DNA from: Nocardioides sp. SLBN-35
GTDB lineage: Bacteria; Actinomycetota; Actinomycetes; Propionibacteriales; Nocardioidaceae
DNA length: 64,000 nucleotides
Reading direction: 5' to 3'
Assembly (NCBI RefSeq): GCF_006715725.1
Contig: NZ_VFNU01000001.1
Location: 3,534,001-3,598,000, forward strand
In this document: positions 7,650-16,064 of the stretch, one piece after another
Position numbering within the stretch: the stretch's first letter is position 1
Layout of the letters: every line of letters begins with the position of its first letter
Notes under the pieces: generated by a model
Database searches by the model: none
What the model saw: the letters and a program-made list of their open reading frames with translations, nothing else
What the model was told of the DNA's origin: nothing
Program-made: the position numbers and the translations under genes

Positions 7650-9478
7650 CTGCCGCGCCACTGCGTAGCCAACAGACCTCGGCGCCGTCATCCTTCGTGA
7701 GCAGTTCGCAGATGCCTTCAGCCGAAGATGCACTGGTCGTGGTCACCGACGCGATTGCGTGGACACGAACCGCGAAGTACCGGGCTCTCCCCGAAACTGC
7801 CGTGCCAGGCACGACCACAAGCGAACGACGAGCCCTCGCGGCACTTGGCGCCCTGGTAGCCGAGGTCATCGACCCGAGCTCAGTCGCTGACGCTGACGTC
7901 CCAGAGGACATCGTCGGCTGGCTCAGGCCGCACGCCCGCATACAACCCGACTCACGCGTACTGAACGAACTTGCCGACCGCTTGCGAGCAGTACTCGCCG
8001 TCAACGGACCGATCGACGCGCTCGCTGCCATCTACGAGGGCATCATCGCGGGCCCCAATCGACGTCACCTCGGCACCTTTTTCACCCCTCCTCATGTGGT
8101 CCAGCACATGCTCACCCTCTGTCACTCCGAACTCCCAACGATTCCGAACCACGTCATCGACCCCGGCGCAGGCGTAGGCGCCTTCACTCTTGCCGCACCG
8201 GCGATCTGGCCCGAATCAGACATTCACGCCATCGACATCAACGTCGTCACCCTCGGCATGCTCCTCGCACGCCCATCGACGATTCGACGTAGTGGCAACC
8301 AGATCCACCATGAACTTGACGACTTCCTGAGGTGGCTCACGACCTCCGCAGTCGAGCTGACGGGACCCCGTCTCTTTCTGGGCAATCCGCCATACACACG
8401 CGTCCACGACATGTCCCCGGCACTTCGCGCATCGGCTTTCGAGGCATCAGGGGATCTCGTCGCGAATCGCCTTGCCGGGCTTTCCACCCACTTCACGGCA
8501 GCAATCCTGCGCAGCCTGCGTCCAGAAGACTCCACCTGCCTGCTGATTCCCGGCAACTGGTCCTACACCAAGTACGGCTCCGAACTTCGCGCATGGCTGT
8601 GGACCCAGGGCCGCCGGCATGTTCGACTCTCGTACTTCCCGGTTGAAACCGAAGTGTTCCCCGGGACCCGCGTGACGGCGATGATCCTGTACGTCGGCCC
8701 AGAGCGGGGAGTCGAACAACCGTTCACCATTGAACGCCTCCGCTACACGCCGGACTCGGTCTCAGTGGGATCGGAACAGGTCGTCCCTCGCACCGGCCCC
8801 GCGCCCGGTCGGTTCGACTCCATAGCCCTCGGCCGCGCCACCATTCCCCCGAACGGGGGCAACGTCGCACTGGTGAAGCTCGGCGAGCTCGTGACCACAC
8901 GGCGCGGAACCGCGACCGGAGCCAACCACTTCTTCTTCGTCGATGACACCACTGCTGAGCGCCTAGGACGTCATCACTTCGTTCCAGGCATAACCCGCGC
9001 CACACACGTCGACGGAAACACCCTGACCAACGCGAAGCACGCCGCTCTCGCAGATGCCGGTCACCCCGCTTGGCTCCTCCACCTAACCGAAAAGCCAGAT
9101 GAGGGCGACCCTATCGCCGCCTACATCGCGGAAGGTGAATCCCACGGCCTCCAGCACCGATATCTCACCAAGGACCGACAGAACTGGTGGGATGTCGAGA
9201 AGGTGGCCGCACCCGACCTTCTTTTCACGCCGTTCAGTAGAGACCGCTACCGGTTCATCGTGAACTTGGCCAAAGCCGTTCCCTCGAACAACCTGTACGG
9301 CATGACTCTCAAACGTGGATGCAGTTGGACGGCGAAGCAGCTCGCCGAGTACCTGTCCAGCGACGCAGGCCGAAGCGCGCTTCGAGGAGTGGCTCGCCAG
9401 TATCAAGGTGGTTCGTTCAAGCTTGAGCCGAGAGAAATGTTGGACGCGTTGGTGCCGGTCGTCCCACCTTCACTTTGA
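7646..9478 (+). CDS. N6-adenine DNA methyltransferase, Eco57I/TaqI-like, with C-terminal specificity domain
   Basis: This 610-aa protein contains the gamma-class adenine methyltransferase motifs: motif X FFTPPHVV (145-152), motif I DPGAGVGAF (172-180), motif II HAIDIN and catalytic motif IV NPPY (247-250). The C-terminal third (LVTTRRGTATGANHFFFVDD through RYRFIVNLAKAVPSNNLYG and YQGGSFKLEPREM) resembles the TaqI-type target-recognition domain. No nuclease domain is fused, unlike type IIG enzymes. GTG at 7646 overlaps the PIN gene's stop, so all four genes are translationally coupled. The methyltransferase probably marks self DNA for the adjacent ATPase/PIN components. The GC content is lower than the chromosomal neighbours. 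Confidence 0.88.
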   Translation: MTAAPLRSQQTSAPSSFVSSSQMPSAEDALVVVTDAIAWTRTAKYRALPETAVPGTTTSERRALAALGALVAEVIDPSSVADADVPEDIVGWLRPHARIQPDSRVLNELADRLRAVLAVNGPIDALAAIYEGIIAGPNRRHLGTFFTPPHVVQHMLTLCHSELPTIPNHVIDPGAGVGAFTLAAPAIWPESDIHAIDINVVTLGMLLARPSTIRRSGNQIHHELDDFLRWLTTSAVELTGPRLFLGNPPYTRVHDMSPALRASAFEASGDLVANRLAGLSTHFTAAILRSLRPEDSTCLLIPGNWSYTKYGSELRAWLWTQGRRHVRLSYFPVETEVFPGTRVTAMILYVGPERGVEQPFTIERLRYTPDSVSVGSEQVVPRTGPAPGRFDSIALGRATIPPNGGNVALVKLGELVTTRRGTATGANHFFFVDDTTAERLGRHHFVPGITRATHVDGNTLTNAKHAALADAGHPAWLLHLTEKPDEGDPIAAYIAEGESHGLQHRYLTKDRQNWWDVEKVAAPDLLFTPFSRDRYRFIVNLAKAVPSNNLYGMTLKRGCSWTAKQLAEYLSSDAGRSALRGVARQYQGGSFKLEPREMLDALVPVVPPSL

Positions 9479-9948
9479 AGGTCACTCTCAGTTGAGATCC
9501 AAACAACGATGAGGCGGGCTATCTGTTTGTGACTCGCGGTCCCGAGTGACTCTATGCAGACGAAGGCGCTGCACGGCATCACGGTGAAAGTGAACAAGTG
9601 TGGCTGCAGACGATGCGGGGGCTTGCGACGTTCCTATACCCGCGACCGATCTGCATGTGCACTCCGCCGCCACTCCTAACCGCGAACAAAGCTGCGTCAC
9701 ACCGCCACCTGCGAGCCACCGAACTCCGGCAGCGTAGTTAGAAGTCCCCTGATCGTTCAGCAGTCCCCATCGCGGAAATCCAAGGCCGTTAACCCGCCCG
9801 AGCGCCGATCGCGGGGCAGCCTGTTTGTCCCAGTCTGCCGCATCACGGACTCGTCCGAATCGGACGAAACCCTCCCTGCACCGCGTAATCGCCTGAGGCC
9901 CTCGGCCTCGTCGGCCGGTCGGCAACCCTCGAGCGGGCTTACGAGCAG
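9479..9948. other. 470-bp spacer in the island, no convincing gene
   Basis: I see no supported gene. A 169-codon open frame on the minus strand (9488-9997) has no recognisable motif, no good ribosome-binding site, and overlaps the start of the following gene. The composition is close to that of the island. There is no tRNA, transposase or long repeat. Confidence 0.6.
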
Positions 9949-10797
9949 TTGTCTTACGCTCCGCGTGTGGCTCGACGACGTCCTGGGAGATGCGCACTCT
10001 GCGCTCAGCACGCTGACCTCCTAGAGGAGGAGGACATCTTCCCTACATGGGCGCGCAATGAACTCCAAGCGGCGCTGGCTGAGTCCCCGATCAATGGACA
10101 ATGGCCGCCAAGAGTGGTATTCCGAGCATGCCCGGACTGTAACCGTGGTCTCGGTAGAGAGTTCGAGGACCCTGCCGCACCCATCCTGAAGCCGTTAGCC
10201 CGCGGAGAGCGCGCCACCCTAGACGCTGGTCAGATGGCGATTATCGCGGGGTGGGCGTGGCTCAAGGACATCGAATACATCCTCGGCCGTGACCGTCTTT
10301 GGACGCAGCGAGAGGGCGAGACCGTTCTCACCGATCGCAGTCGGGCACATTGGCAAGCACAACTCACCGAGCTTCGGATGTGGCGGCGGCCCCCGACGGG
10401 ATACATCCTGCGCCTCGCCGCGCTTGGTCCCGCCGCCGAGGATGCGCACTACCGGCCGTTCCTCCCGACTGGTTGGCGCCCGGGACACGCGCAACTCAGC
10501 ACCTGCAACGGAGTTGGTCTACTCATCATCGAGTCGGTGCTGACGACGCCCGACAATGCTGCCGCTGTTGTCGAGAGCACGCGGCGAGACAGCCGGGCGA
10601 AGGTGATCTGGCCACTCCAGCGGCCAGTTGTAGAAGTTGGGGCCGAGACTGTGCCGCTCAACCACCATGACCGATGGCGCGACGAGCATCGATTCCACCC
10701 GAGAAGTGCTTGGGGCGGAGGGTGGCGTGTTCGGGTGCCCAGAGACCAAGCGATCGGGCCGAATTCGGGCGCCTCTCACGTTGACCGAGCCCCCTGA
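9949..10797 (+). CDS. HNH-like zinc-binding (treble-clef) protein, possible endonuclease
   Basis: The TTG at 9949 gives 282 aa; a GTG at 9967 is an alternative. The N-terminus carries CALCAQHADLLEEEDIFPTW, followed about 45 residues later by FRACPDCNRGLG. The paired CxxC knuckles around a D-I-F-P-x-W segment look like the HNH/treble-clef family in which an HxxP or DxFP motif holds the metal. The central HWQAQLTELRMWRRPPTGYILRLAALG and the C-terminal half are not recognised. It lies in the low-GC island downstream of the methyltransferase operon, so it may be an accessory defence gene. Catalytic activity is uncertain because the canonical first His is replaced. Confidence 0.5.
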   Translation: MSYAPRVARRRPGRCALCAQHADLLEEEDIFPTWARNELQAALAESPINGQWPPRVVFRACPDCNRGLGREFEDPAAPILKPLARGERATLDAGQMAIIAGWAWLKDIEYILGRDRLWTQREGETVLTDRSRAHWQAQLTELRMWRRPPTGYILRLAALGPAAEDAHYRPFLPTGWRPGHAQLSTCNGVGLLIIESVLTTPDNAAAVVESTRRDSRAKVIWPLQRPVVEVGAETVPLNHHDRWRDEHRFHPRSAWGGGWRVRVPRDQAIGPNSGASHVDRAP

Positions 10798-11027
10798 CAC
10801 GGTGCCCGGTCGAGTCGCGGACATAGGTGCCACGGTTGGCTTCAATACTTCCCCCTCGTGCCACTGGACGGAGATGCTCGCCCACAGGTCGGCGGTCGAA
10901 ACACTGCCCGCTTGGGAACTCAGTCGAAGGTCGTCGGCGGGTACTCGGCGAGCTGCGTCAGTCCGCCGCGAGTGGGCTGGCAACCGCGGACGCCAGCCCA
11001 GCTCTCCGGGAAGGTCGAGGCGCCCAG

Positions 11028-11630
11028 TCACGCCCCTCGGGCCAACTCCGCCCGCCACCAGCCGCCGCCCTCGATCCGCTCCACCCGACGCATCTCGAGC
11101 CCACCGGCAGCGAACTCCTCGACTTCGCCCCGCGTCAGCGGCCACGGCGGTCCGGCGACCTCGACCCCGTCATCGCGCGCGGTGGCCAGGACCAGCAGCG
11201 TGCCACCGGGAGCCACCAGCGCTGCGATCGTCTGCGCGGCCGACGAGTGCTGCTCGGGCGGCATCGACTGGACGGTCAGGCTCTCCACCACCAGGTCGAA
11301 CCTGCCGTGCCAGTCGGACGGAAGGTCCAGGACGTCGGCGACGAGGTAGGTCACGGTGCTGGCGGGGTGCTTGCGCCGGGCGGCGGCGATCGCGGTCGGC
11401 GCGAAGTCGAAGCCTGTGGTCCGGTACCCGAGCTGGGCCAGGTACTCGGCGTCGGCGCCGTAGCCGCACCCCACCACCAGCGCCTCGCGGCCGCCGCCCG
11501 CCAGCCCCTGCTCCTCAGCCCACTCCACCAGCTGGGGCCGGGCGGCGCCGTGGTCCCAGGGCGGGCGCGCCTGACCGGCCTCGGCCCCGGCGTAGATCGC
11601 CTCGAACATGTTGGAGGGCTCGCCCGTCAT
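11028..11630 (-). CDS. class I SAM-dependent methyltransferase
   Basis: A 200-aa Rossmann-fold methyltransferase. EALVVGCGYGADAEYLAQLG is motif I with the glycine-rich SAM loop, TGFDFAPTAI carries the acidic residue for the ribose, VTYLVADVLDLP is motif III, and FDLVVESLTVQSMPPEQ is motif IV. The small size and the N-terminal PPWDHGAARPQL segment resemble the TehB/thiopurine methyltransferase-like group, but the substrate cannot be read from the sequence. It points away from the divergent SRPBCC gene at 11751, and its composition has returned to the chromosomal average. Confidence 0.85.
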   Translation of the reverse strand: MTGEPSNMFEAIYAGAEAGQARPPWDHGAARPQLVEWAEEQGLAGGGREALVVGCGYGADAEYLAQLGYRTTGFDFAPTAIAAARRKHPASTVTYLVADVLDLPSDWHGRFDLVVESLTVQSMPPEQHSSAAQTIAALVAPGGTLLVLATARDDGVEVAGPPWPLTRGEVEEFAAGGLEMRRVERIEGGGWWRAELARGA

Positions 11631-11750
11631 GACTCGAGGCTACGCACGGTGGCAGATCGCCTCCAGGAATTCTTCGCGGTCGATGTCGAGAACCCGGCGC
11701 CGGGTCCGTCCCTGGAGTGAATGGCACCAACGCCCCTGAGGAGAACCACC

Positions 11751-12224
11751 ATGCAGGACAACACCACCGTCACCCTTCGCCGCAGCCTCCCCGTCCCGCC
11801 CGAGCGCGTCTGGGAGCTGTGGACCACCGCCGCGGGCATCGCGGCGTGGTGGGCACCCGACGGGTTCGAGACCACGGTCGACCGGATCGAGGTGCGCCCG
11901 GGTGGCTCGCTCGACTACACGATGACGGCGACCGGCCCGGAGCAGGTCGCGTTCATGGAGCAGGCCGGGATGCCGCTGTCGACGGCGTCGCACAAGGAGT
12001 TCACCGAGGTCGTCGAGCCGACCCGGCTGGCCTACGTGTCACTGATCGACTTCGTGCCCGGCGTCGCCCCCTACGACCATCTGACCGTCGTCACCCTCGA
12101 GCGCACCCCGACCGGGACCGACGTCGTCATGGAGTCCGAGCGGCTGCACGACGAGGAGTGGACCGGGCGCATCGTCGCCGGTCGCACCAACGAGCTCGAC
12201 AACCTCGATCGGCTGGTGGGCTAG
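11751..12224 (+). CDS. SRPBCC (AHSA1/START-like) family protein
   Basis: A 157-aa protein starting at an ATG preceded by GAGGAGA at 11739-11745. The pattern VTLRRSLPVPPERVWELWTTAAGIAAWWAPDGF, then VRPGGSLDYTMTA, and a C-terminal amphipathic helix with EEWTGRIVAGRTNELDNLDRL is typical of AHSA1/activator-of-Hsp90-like helix-grip proteins. They bind hydrophobic ligands, and their function is usually unknown. In other actinobacteria such genes often follow an ArsR regulator; none is obvious here. It converges with the acyl-CoA dehydrogenase, overlapping its end by 4 bp. Confidence 0.85.
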   Translation: MQDNTTVTLRRSLPVPPERVWELWTTAAGIAAWWAPDGFETTVDRIEVRPGGSLDYTMTATGPEQVAFMEQAGMPLSTASHKEFTEVVEPTRLAYVSLIDFVPGVAPYDHLTVVTLERTPTGTDVVMESERLHDEEWTGRIVAGRTNELDNLDRLVG

Positions 12225-14023
12225 AGGGTGGCTGGGTCGACCTCGTTGAACAGCTGGTCACCGCCCGCGAGCAGGTCGAGCATCGGCCCGACCTTCGGGA
12301 GCTCGTGGGTGAGGAAGTAGCGGCCGGCGGCGCGCTTGCCGTCGTAGAACGCGCCTCCGCGGTCGCCGACCGCGACCAGCTGGTCGAGCCAGGTCCAGGC
12401 CACCACGATGTGGCCGGCCGCCTCGAGGCCCGTCGTCGCGTTGACCAGAGCGGCGTGGGGGTCACCCGACTCCCACGCCGCGGCGACGGCCGCGGCGAAC
12501 CGGTCGGCGGCGGCCGACACCCGCTCTGCGTACGACGCGAGCACCTCGTCACCCGTCCCCCGGGCTCGGTCGACGGTCTCCCGGACCGCCTCGAGCAGGA
12601 GCTGCAGGCCGGTCCCGCGGGACTGGACCAGCTTGCGGCCGAGCAGGTCGAGGGCCTGGATGCCGTGGGTGCCCTCGTGGATCGGGTTGAGGCGGTTGTC
12701 GCGGTAGAGCTGCTCGACGCCGTACTCCCTCGTGTAGCCGTAGCCGCCGTGGACCTGGATGGCCAGGTCGTTGGCCGCCAGGCACCACTGCGAGGGCCAG
12801 CTCTTCACGATCGGGGTCAGCACGTCGAGCAGCGCGCCCGCGCGCTCGCGGGCCTCGGCGGACGGGTGGGTGTGCTGCTCGTCGAGCAGGAGCGCGGCGC
12901 GCAGTACGAGCGCGAGCCCGCCCTCGACGTACGACTTCGAGGCGAGCAGCATCCGGCGTACGTCGGCGTGCTCGGCGATCGGGACCGGCGGGGTGGCCGG
13001 GTCCTTGCCTGCGAGCGGACGGCCCTGGACCCGCTCCCGCGCGTAGGCGAGCGCGCGCAGGTAGCCGGTGTAGCCCAGCGCGACCGCGCCGGCGCCGACC
13101 CCGATCCGGGCCTCGTTCATCATGTGGAACATGACCGCGAGGCCGCGGCCCTCCTCGCCGACGAGCTCGCCGACGGCGCCGGGCGCACCGCCCGGGAGGT
13201 GCCGGCCCTCGCCGAAGTTGAGCACCGTGTTGACGGTGCCGCGGAAGCCCATCTTGTGGTTGAGCCCGGCCAGGGAGACGTCGTTGGGCTCGCCCCGATC
13301 GCCGGACGCGCTCACGACGTACTTCGGCGTCGCGAACAGCGAGAGCCCCTTCACGCCCGGCGGCGCGCCCTCGACCCGGGCGAGGACGAGGTGGACGATG
13401 TTCTCGCCGAGCTCGTGGTCGCCGCCGGAGATCCACATCTTGTTGCCGAACAGGCGGAAGGTCCCGTCCGGCTGGCGTACGGCGCGGGTCGCGACGTCGG
13501 CCAGCGAGGAGCCGGCCTGCGGCTCGGAGAGGCACATGGTGCCGAACCAGCGTCCGTCGAGCATCGGGGGCACGAGGCGCGCGACCTGCTCGGGTGAGGC
13601 GTGCGCGAGCAGCAGGTTGGCGTTGGCCATGGTCAGCATCGGGTAGCCCGACGTCGACACGTTGGCCGCCTGGAACCACGCGAAGCACGCCTGCTGTACG
13701 ACGTGCGGCAGCTGCCCGCCGCCGACCGACTCGTCCATCGCGGCCGACACCAGCCCGGCCTCGGCGAAGGCCCGCACCGCCGCGCCCACCTCGGGCACGA
13801 TCGTGACCTTCTCGCCGTCGAACTGCGGCTCCTGGGCGTCGCTGAGCGCGTTGTGCGGGGCGAACTGCGCCGCCGCCAGCTCGGCGGACAGGTCGAGCAC
13901 CGCGTCGAAGGTGTCGCGGCTGTGCTCGGCGTACCGCTCCCGCGCGCACAGCGCCGCCACGTCGAGCCACTCGTGGAGCAGGAACGCGAGGTCTCGGCGG
14001 GCCAGCAGCAGGTCGGGGCTCAT
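12221..14023 (-). CDS. acyl-CoA dehydrogenase, large FadE5-like type
   Basis: A 600-aa flavoprotein dehydrogenase starting at ATG 14023 (MSPDLLLARRDLAFLLHEWLDV). The FAD/acyl-CoA signatures are MCLSEPQAGSSLADV and NKMWISGGDHELG. The catalytic glutamate is expected in IHEGTHGIQALDLLGRKL. The length of about 600 aa, with the extra C-terminal helical domain (TVDRARGTGDEVLASYAERV onward), matches the FadE5-like enzymes that oxidise a broad range of acyl-CoAs in beta-oxidation, rather than the 380-aa short forms. A longer upstream frame exists but runs through the neighbouring gene's promoter side and lacks conserved sequence. Confidence 0.9.
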   Translation of the reverse strand: MSPDLLLARRDLAFLLHEWLDVAALCARERYAEHSRDTFDAVLDLSAELAAAQFAPHNALSDAQEPQFDGEKVTIVPEVGAAVRAFAEAGLVSAAMDESVGGGQLPHVVQQACFAWFQAANVSTSGYPMLTMANANLLLAHASPEQVARLVPPMLDGRWFGTMCLSEPQAGSSLADVATRAVRQPDGTFRLFGNKMWISGGDHELGENIVHLVLARVEGAPPGVKGLSLFATPKYVVSASGDRGEPNDVSLAGLNHKMGFRGTVNTVLNFGEGRHLPGGAPGAVGELVGEEGRGLAVMFHMMNEARIGVGAGAVALGYTGYLRALAYARERVQGRPLAGKDPATPPVPIAEHADVRRMLLASKSYVEGGLALVLRAALLLDEQHTHPSAEARERAGALLDVLTPIVKSWPSQWCLAANDLAIQVHGGYGYTREYGVEQLYRDNRLNPIHEGTHGIQALDLLGRKLVQSRGTGLQLLLEAVRETVDRARGTGDEVLASYAERVSAAADRFAAAVAAAWESGDPHAALVNATTGLEAAGHIVVAWTWLDQLVAVGDRGGAFYDGKRAAGRYFLTHELPKVGPMLDLLAGGDQLFNEVDPATL

Positions 14024-14037
14024 GGGGTCAGCCTGCC

Positions 14038-14442
14038 TCACGCCGGAGGTACGACGACCGGCATCCCCGCGAGCGGTGCACCTGCCACGGTCACCACCCC
14101 CACCATCCGTGCCGACGCCCCGAGCAGCGTCGCGCCGTGGTCGGTGCGCAGTGCCGAGCGCCCGAACTGGACCTCGAGCACGCCGATCCTCAGCCGGCCG
14201 CCCTCGCGGACCAGCGCCACCTCCCCGCGGCGCGGGCGCCGGTCGGTCGAGACCAGCAGCTCGGTCCCGGCCGGCCACCCGTGGGAGGCGAGCGCGTCGT
14301 TGCGCAGCCGGATCCGCACGTCCTCGCCGTCGGTGACGACCTTGGCCGCCGCCGGCCTGGCGCGGGCGGCCGGGGGCTCGGGCGGTGGCAGGTCGAGCGG
14401 CAGGCACTCCTGGGCCGCCACCCCGCCTCGGACCGAACGCAT
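14038..14442 (-). CDS. LexA/UmuD-fold (S24-like) protein, apparently without catalytic residues
   Basis: This 134-aa protein lies just upstream of the acyl-CoA dehydrogenase. Its second half follows the S24/LexA C-terminal fold: RLRNDALASHGWPAGTELLV, then RRGEVALVREGGRLRIGVL and SARMVGVVTVAG. Aligned by eye with LexA, the catalytic Ser (GDSM) corresponds to Ala in NDAL and the catalytic Lys (TVK) to a Gly, so self-cleavage looks lost. There is no HTH. The ATG lies inside a LexA-like box (14433-14448), with a -10-like TAGGCT 6 nt upstream and no ribosome-binding site. The homology is by pattern only. Confidence 0.5.
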   Translation of the reverse strand: MRSVRGGVAAQECLPLDLPPPEPPAARARPAAAKVVTDGEDVRIRLRNDALASHGWPAGTELLVSTDRRPRRGEVALVREGGRLRIGVLEVQFGRSALRTDHGATLLGASARMVGVVTVAGAPLAGMPVVVPPA

Positions 14443-14448
14443 GTTCGA
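14433..14448 (-). promoter_or_regulatory. LexA-like box over the start codon of the S24-like gene
   Basis: Read on the minus strand the site is TCGAAC-ATGC-GTTCGG, one mismatch from the consensus TCGAAC(N4)GTTCGA. The ATG of the S24-like gene lies within it, and TAGGCT (plus coordinates 14449-14454) is the likely -10. The divergent exonuclease starts at 14503. Confidence 0.6.
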
Positions 14449-14502
14449 AGCCTAGCGGGTCCGCGGCCGATCTTGGTACGTCCTAGGATCGACGCGATCG
14501 CC

Positions 14503-15507
14503 ATGAACCCCGTCCCGGACCGTCCCCGCAGGCTGCTGCTCGCCGTCGACGCGCCGTCGCTGCTGCACCGCAACCACCACGCACGCGCCCACACCCGGCA
14601 CCGCGACCGGGGCGGGCGGCCGGCATGGGCGCTGCACGGCATGCTGCGCCAGATCATCGAGTCGATCGACCAGTTCGCACCGGACGCGGTGATCTTCGGG
14701 CTCGACGACCGCGTGGCGTCGCACCGCCGCGACGCCTATCCCGACTACAAGGCGGGCCGGGCCGAGAAGGACGCCGACCTCGTCGACCAGCTGGACCGGG
14801 CCGGCGCCCTGCTCGACGCGCTCGGCATGGCCACCCTCACCCCGCCCGGACTGGAGGCCGACGACGTCAACGCGTCGGCGGCGACCTGGGCCGGCGAGAA
14901 CGGGTGGGACTGCGTGATCATCACCTCCGACCGCGACTCGTTCGCCCACATCAGCGAGCACACCCGCGTGCTGCGGCTGATCAACGGCGGCATCAACGGC
15001 TCTCCCCTGCTGACCTCGGCCCACCTGCGCTCGATGTACGGCGTGCCGGCGGAGCGCTACCTCGAGTTCGCGGCCGTGCGGGGCGATGCCAGCGACAACC
15101 TGCCCGGGGTGGCCGGGATCGGCGAGAAGACCGCCGCCTACCTGCTGTCCCACATCGGCTCGATGCGCGAGATCTGGGCCGACATCGAGCACGACGAGGG
15201 CCGCTCGGTCGTCGCGGCGCTGGACGCGTGGGCGGAGGAGACGGGCGCGCGTCGTACCGGCGCGACCGTGCTCAAGCGGCTCTCGGCACCGGGCGCACGG
15301 GACACCTACGAGTTCAACCTGCGGATGATGGCCGGGCGCACCGACCTCGACCTCGGTCTCACGCCCGACGTCCCGGGCACCCCCGGCCTGCTCCCCCTCG
15401 ACATCGCCCGCGTCGAGCGGGTGGTCGGCCACCTCGACATGGAGTCGACCACGACGCTCGCGCTGCGGGTCCTCACCGGAGACCCGGCGTCGGTCCCGCG
15501 GGCCTGA
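14503..15507 (+). CDS. 5'-3' exonuclease (PolA-type FEN domain, stand-alone)
   Basis: A 334-aa protein matching the N-terminal 5'-nuclease domain of DNA polymerase I without the polymerase. LLLAVDAPSLLHRNHHA holds the first metal Asp. VIFGLDDRVASHRRDAYPDYKAGR is the DNA-binding/arch region, GLEADDVNASAA and IITSDRDSFAHI supply further carboxylates, and VRGDASDNLPGVAGIGEKTAAYLLSHIGS is the helix-hairpin-helix with the last Asp pair. Such enzymes remove 5' flaps and RNA primers in repair and replication. ATG 14503 is used; a longer frame upstream overlaps the divergent gene. The 3' end overlaps the convergent gene by 35 bp. Confidence 0.92.
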   Translation: MNPVPDRPRRLLLAVDAPSLLHRNHHARAHTRHRDRGGRPAWALHGMLRQIIESIDQFAPDAVIFGLDDRVASHRRDAYPDYKAGRAEKDADLVDQLDRAGALLDALGMATLTPPGLEADDVNASAATWAGENGWDCVIITSDRDSFAHISEHTRVLRLINGGINGSPLLTSAHLRSMYGVPAERYLEFAAVRGDASDNLPGVAGIGEKTAAYLLSHIGSMREIWADIEHDEGRSVVAALDAWAEETGARRTGATVLKRLSAPGARDTYEFNLRMMAGRTDLDLGLTPDVPGTPGLLPLDIARVERVVGHLDMESTTTLALRVLTGDPASVPRA

Positions 15508-15949
15508 TGCTCCACACGGGCAGCCCGGCGGCGGGATCCCACCCGGTGCCGGTACGGCGGCCGGTCAGCTCCTCCCAGCGCAGCTGGATCCACACCTCGT
15601 CGTCGCGCCGCACCCAGCGCGGCGGCCCGTGCAGCCGGCGTTCGGCGGCGGTGCGGGCCGCATCGAGCACCCGCTCGCCGTGGCCGCGGGCCAGGACCGA
15701 CCAGCCGTGGGAGCGCGGATGGTCGACGTGGTCGACCTCGAGCACCAGCGGCGCGCCGTCGGCGTACCTGTCGAGCAGCGAGCCCGGGGCGGTCCGCACC
15801 CACACGGCGTCGTCGTGGGTCGTGTAGTTGACCGGGATGACCTCGATCCGGCCATCCGCGACCAGGACCAGGCGACCGTAGACCCCGGCCCGCAGCAGCC
15901 GCTCGCACTCCGCGGTCTCCATCTCCATGAGCACCGACCGGTCGGTCAT
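15473..15949 (-). CDS. pyridoxamine 5'-phosphate oxidase-fold (flavin split-barrel) protein
   Basis: A 158-aa protein starting at ATG 15949 (MTDRSVLMEMETAECERLL). The N-terminal LLRAGVYGRLVLVADGRIEVIPVNYTTHDDAVWVRTA followed by LEVDHVDHPRSHGWSVLARG is the usual split-barrel pattern of PNPOx-like proteins (pfam12900 type), which bind FMN, F420 or haem. The C-terminal tail (RWEELTGRRTGTGWDPAAGLP) is also typical. Substrate and cofactor cannot be told apart from sequence. It overlaps the end of the exonuclease gene by 35 bp in convergent orientation. Confidence 0.82.
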   Translation of the reverse strand: MTDRSVLMEMETAECERLLRAGVYGRLVLVADGRIEVIPVNYTTHDDAVWVRTAPGSLLDRYADGAPLVLEVDHVDHPRSHGWSVLARGHGERVLDAARTAAERRLHGPPRWVRRDDEVWIQLRWEELTGRRTGTGWDPAAGLPVWSIRPAGPTPGLR

Positions 15950-16064
15950 CGCCCGCTCCCTCCACGTCGTCCGCTTGACGCCACGAGCCTCTCGCCCCCA
16001 CACCCGCACGCACAGGGCCGATGCACCCGCCGTGACGGGACCAAGGACCCGGCATGATGACCGG

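Noticed and set aside
3299..9478. Simple two-component system plus unrelated restriction-modification gene
   Set aside because: The sensor lacks membrane or PAS domains, the receiver-like protein has no HTH, and all genes overlap by 4 bp, which argues for one unit rather than two systems.
9488..9997. Minus-strand frame of 169 codons in the island spacer
   Set aside because: No recognisable sequence, no good start region, and it overlaps the start of the HNH-like gene.
11643..11720. Plus-strand C-terminus-like stretch VADRLQEFFAVDVENPAPG before the SRPBCC gene
   Set aside because: It looked like the end of an ArsR-type regulator, but the upstream part of the frame is antisense to the methyltransferase and not protein-like.
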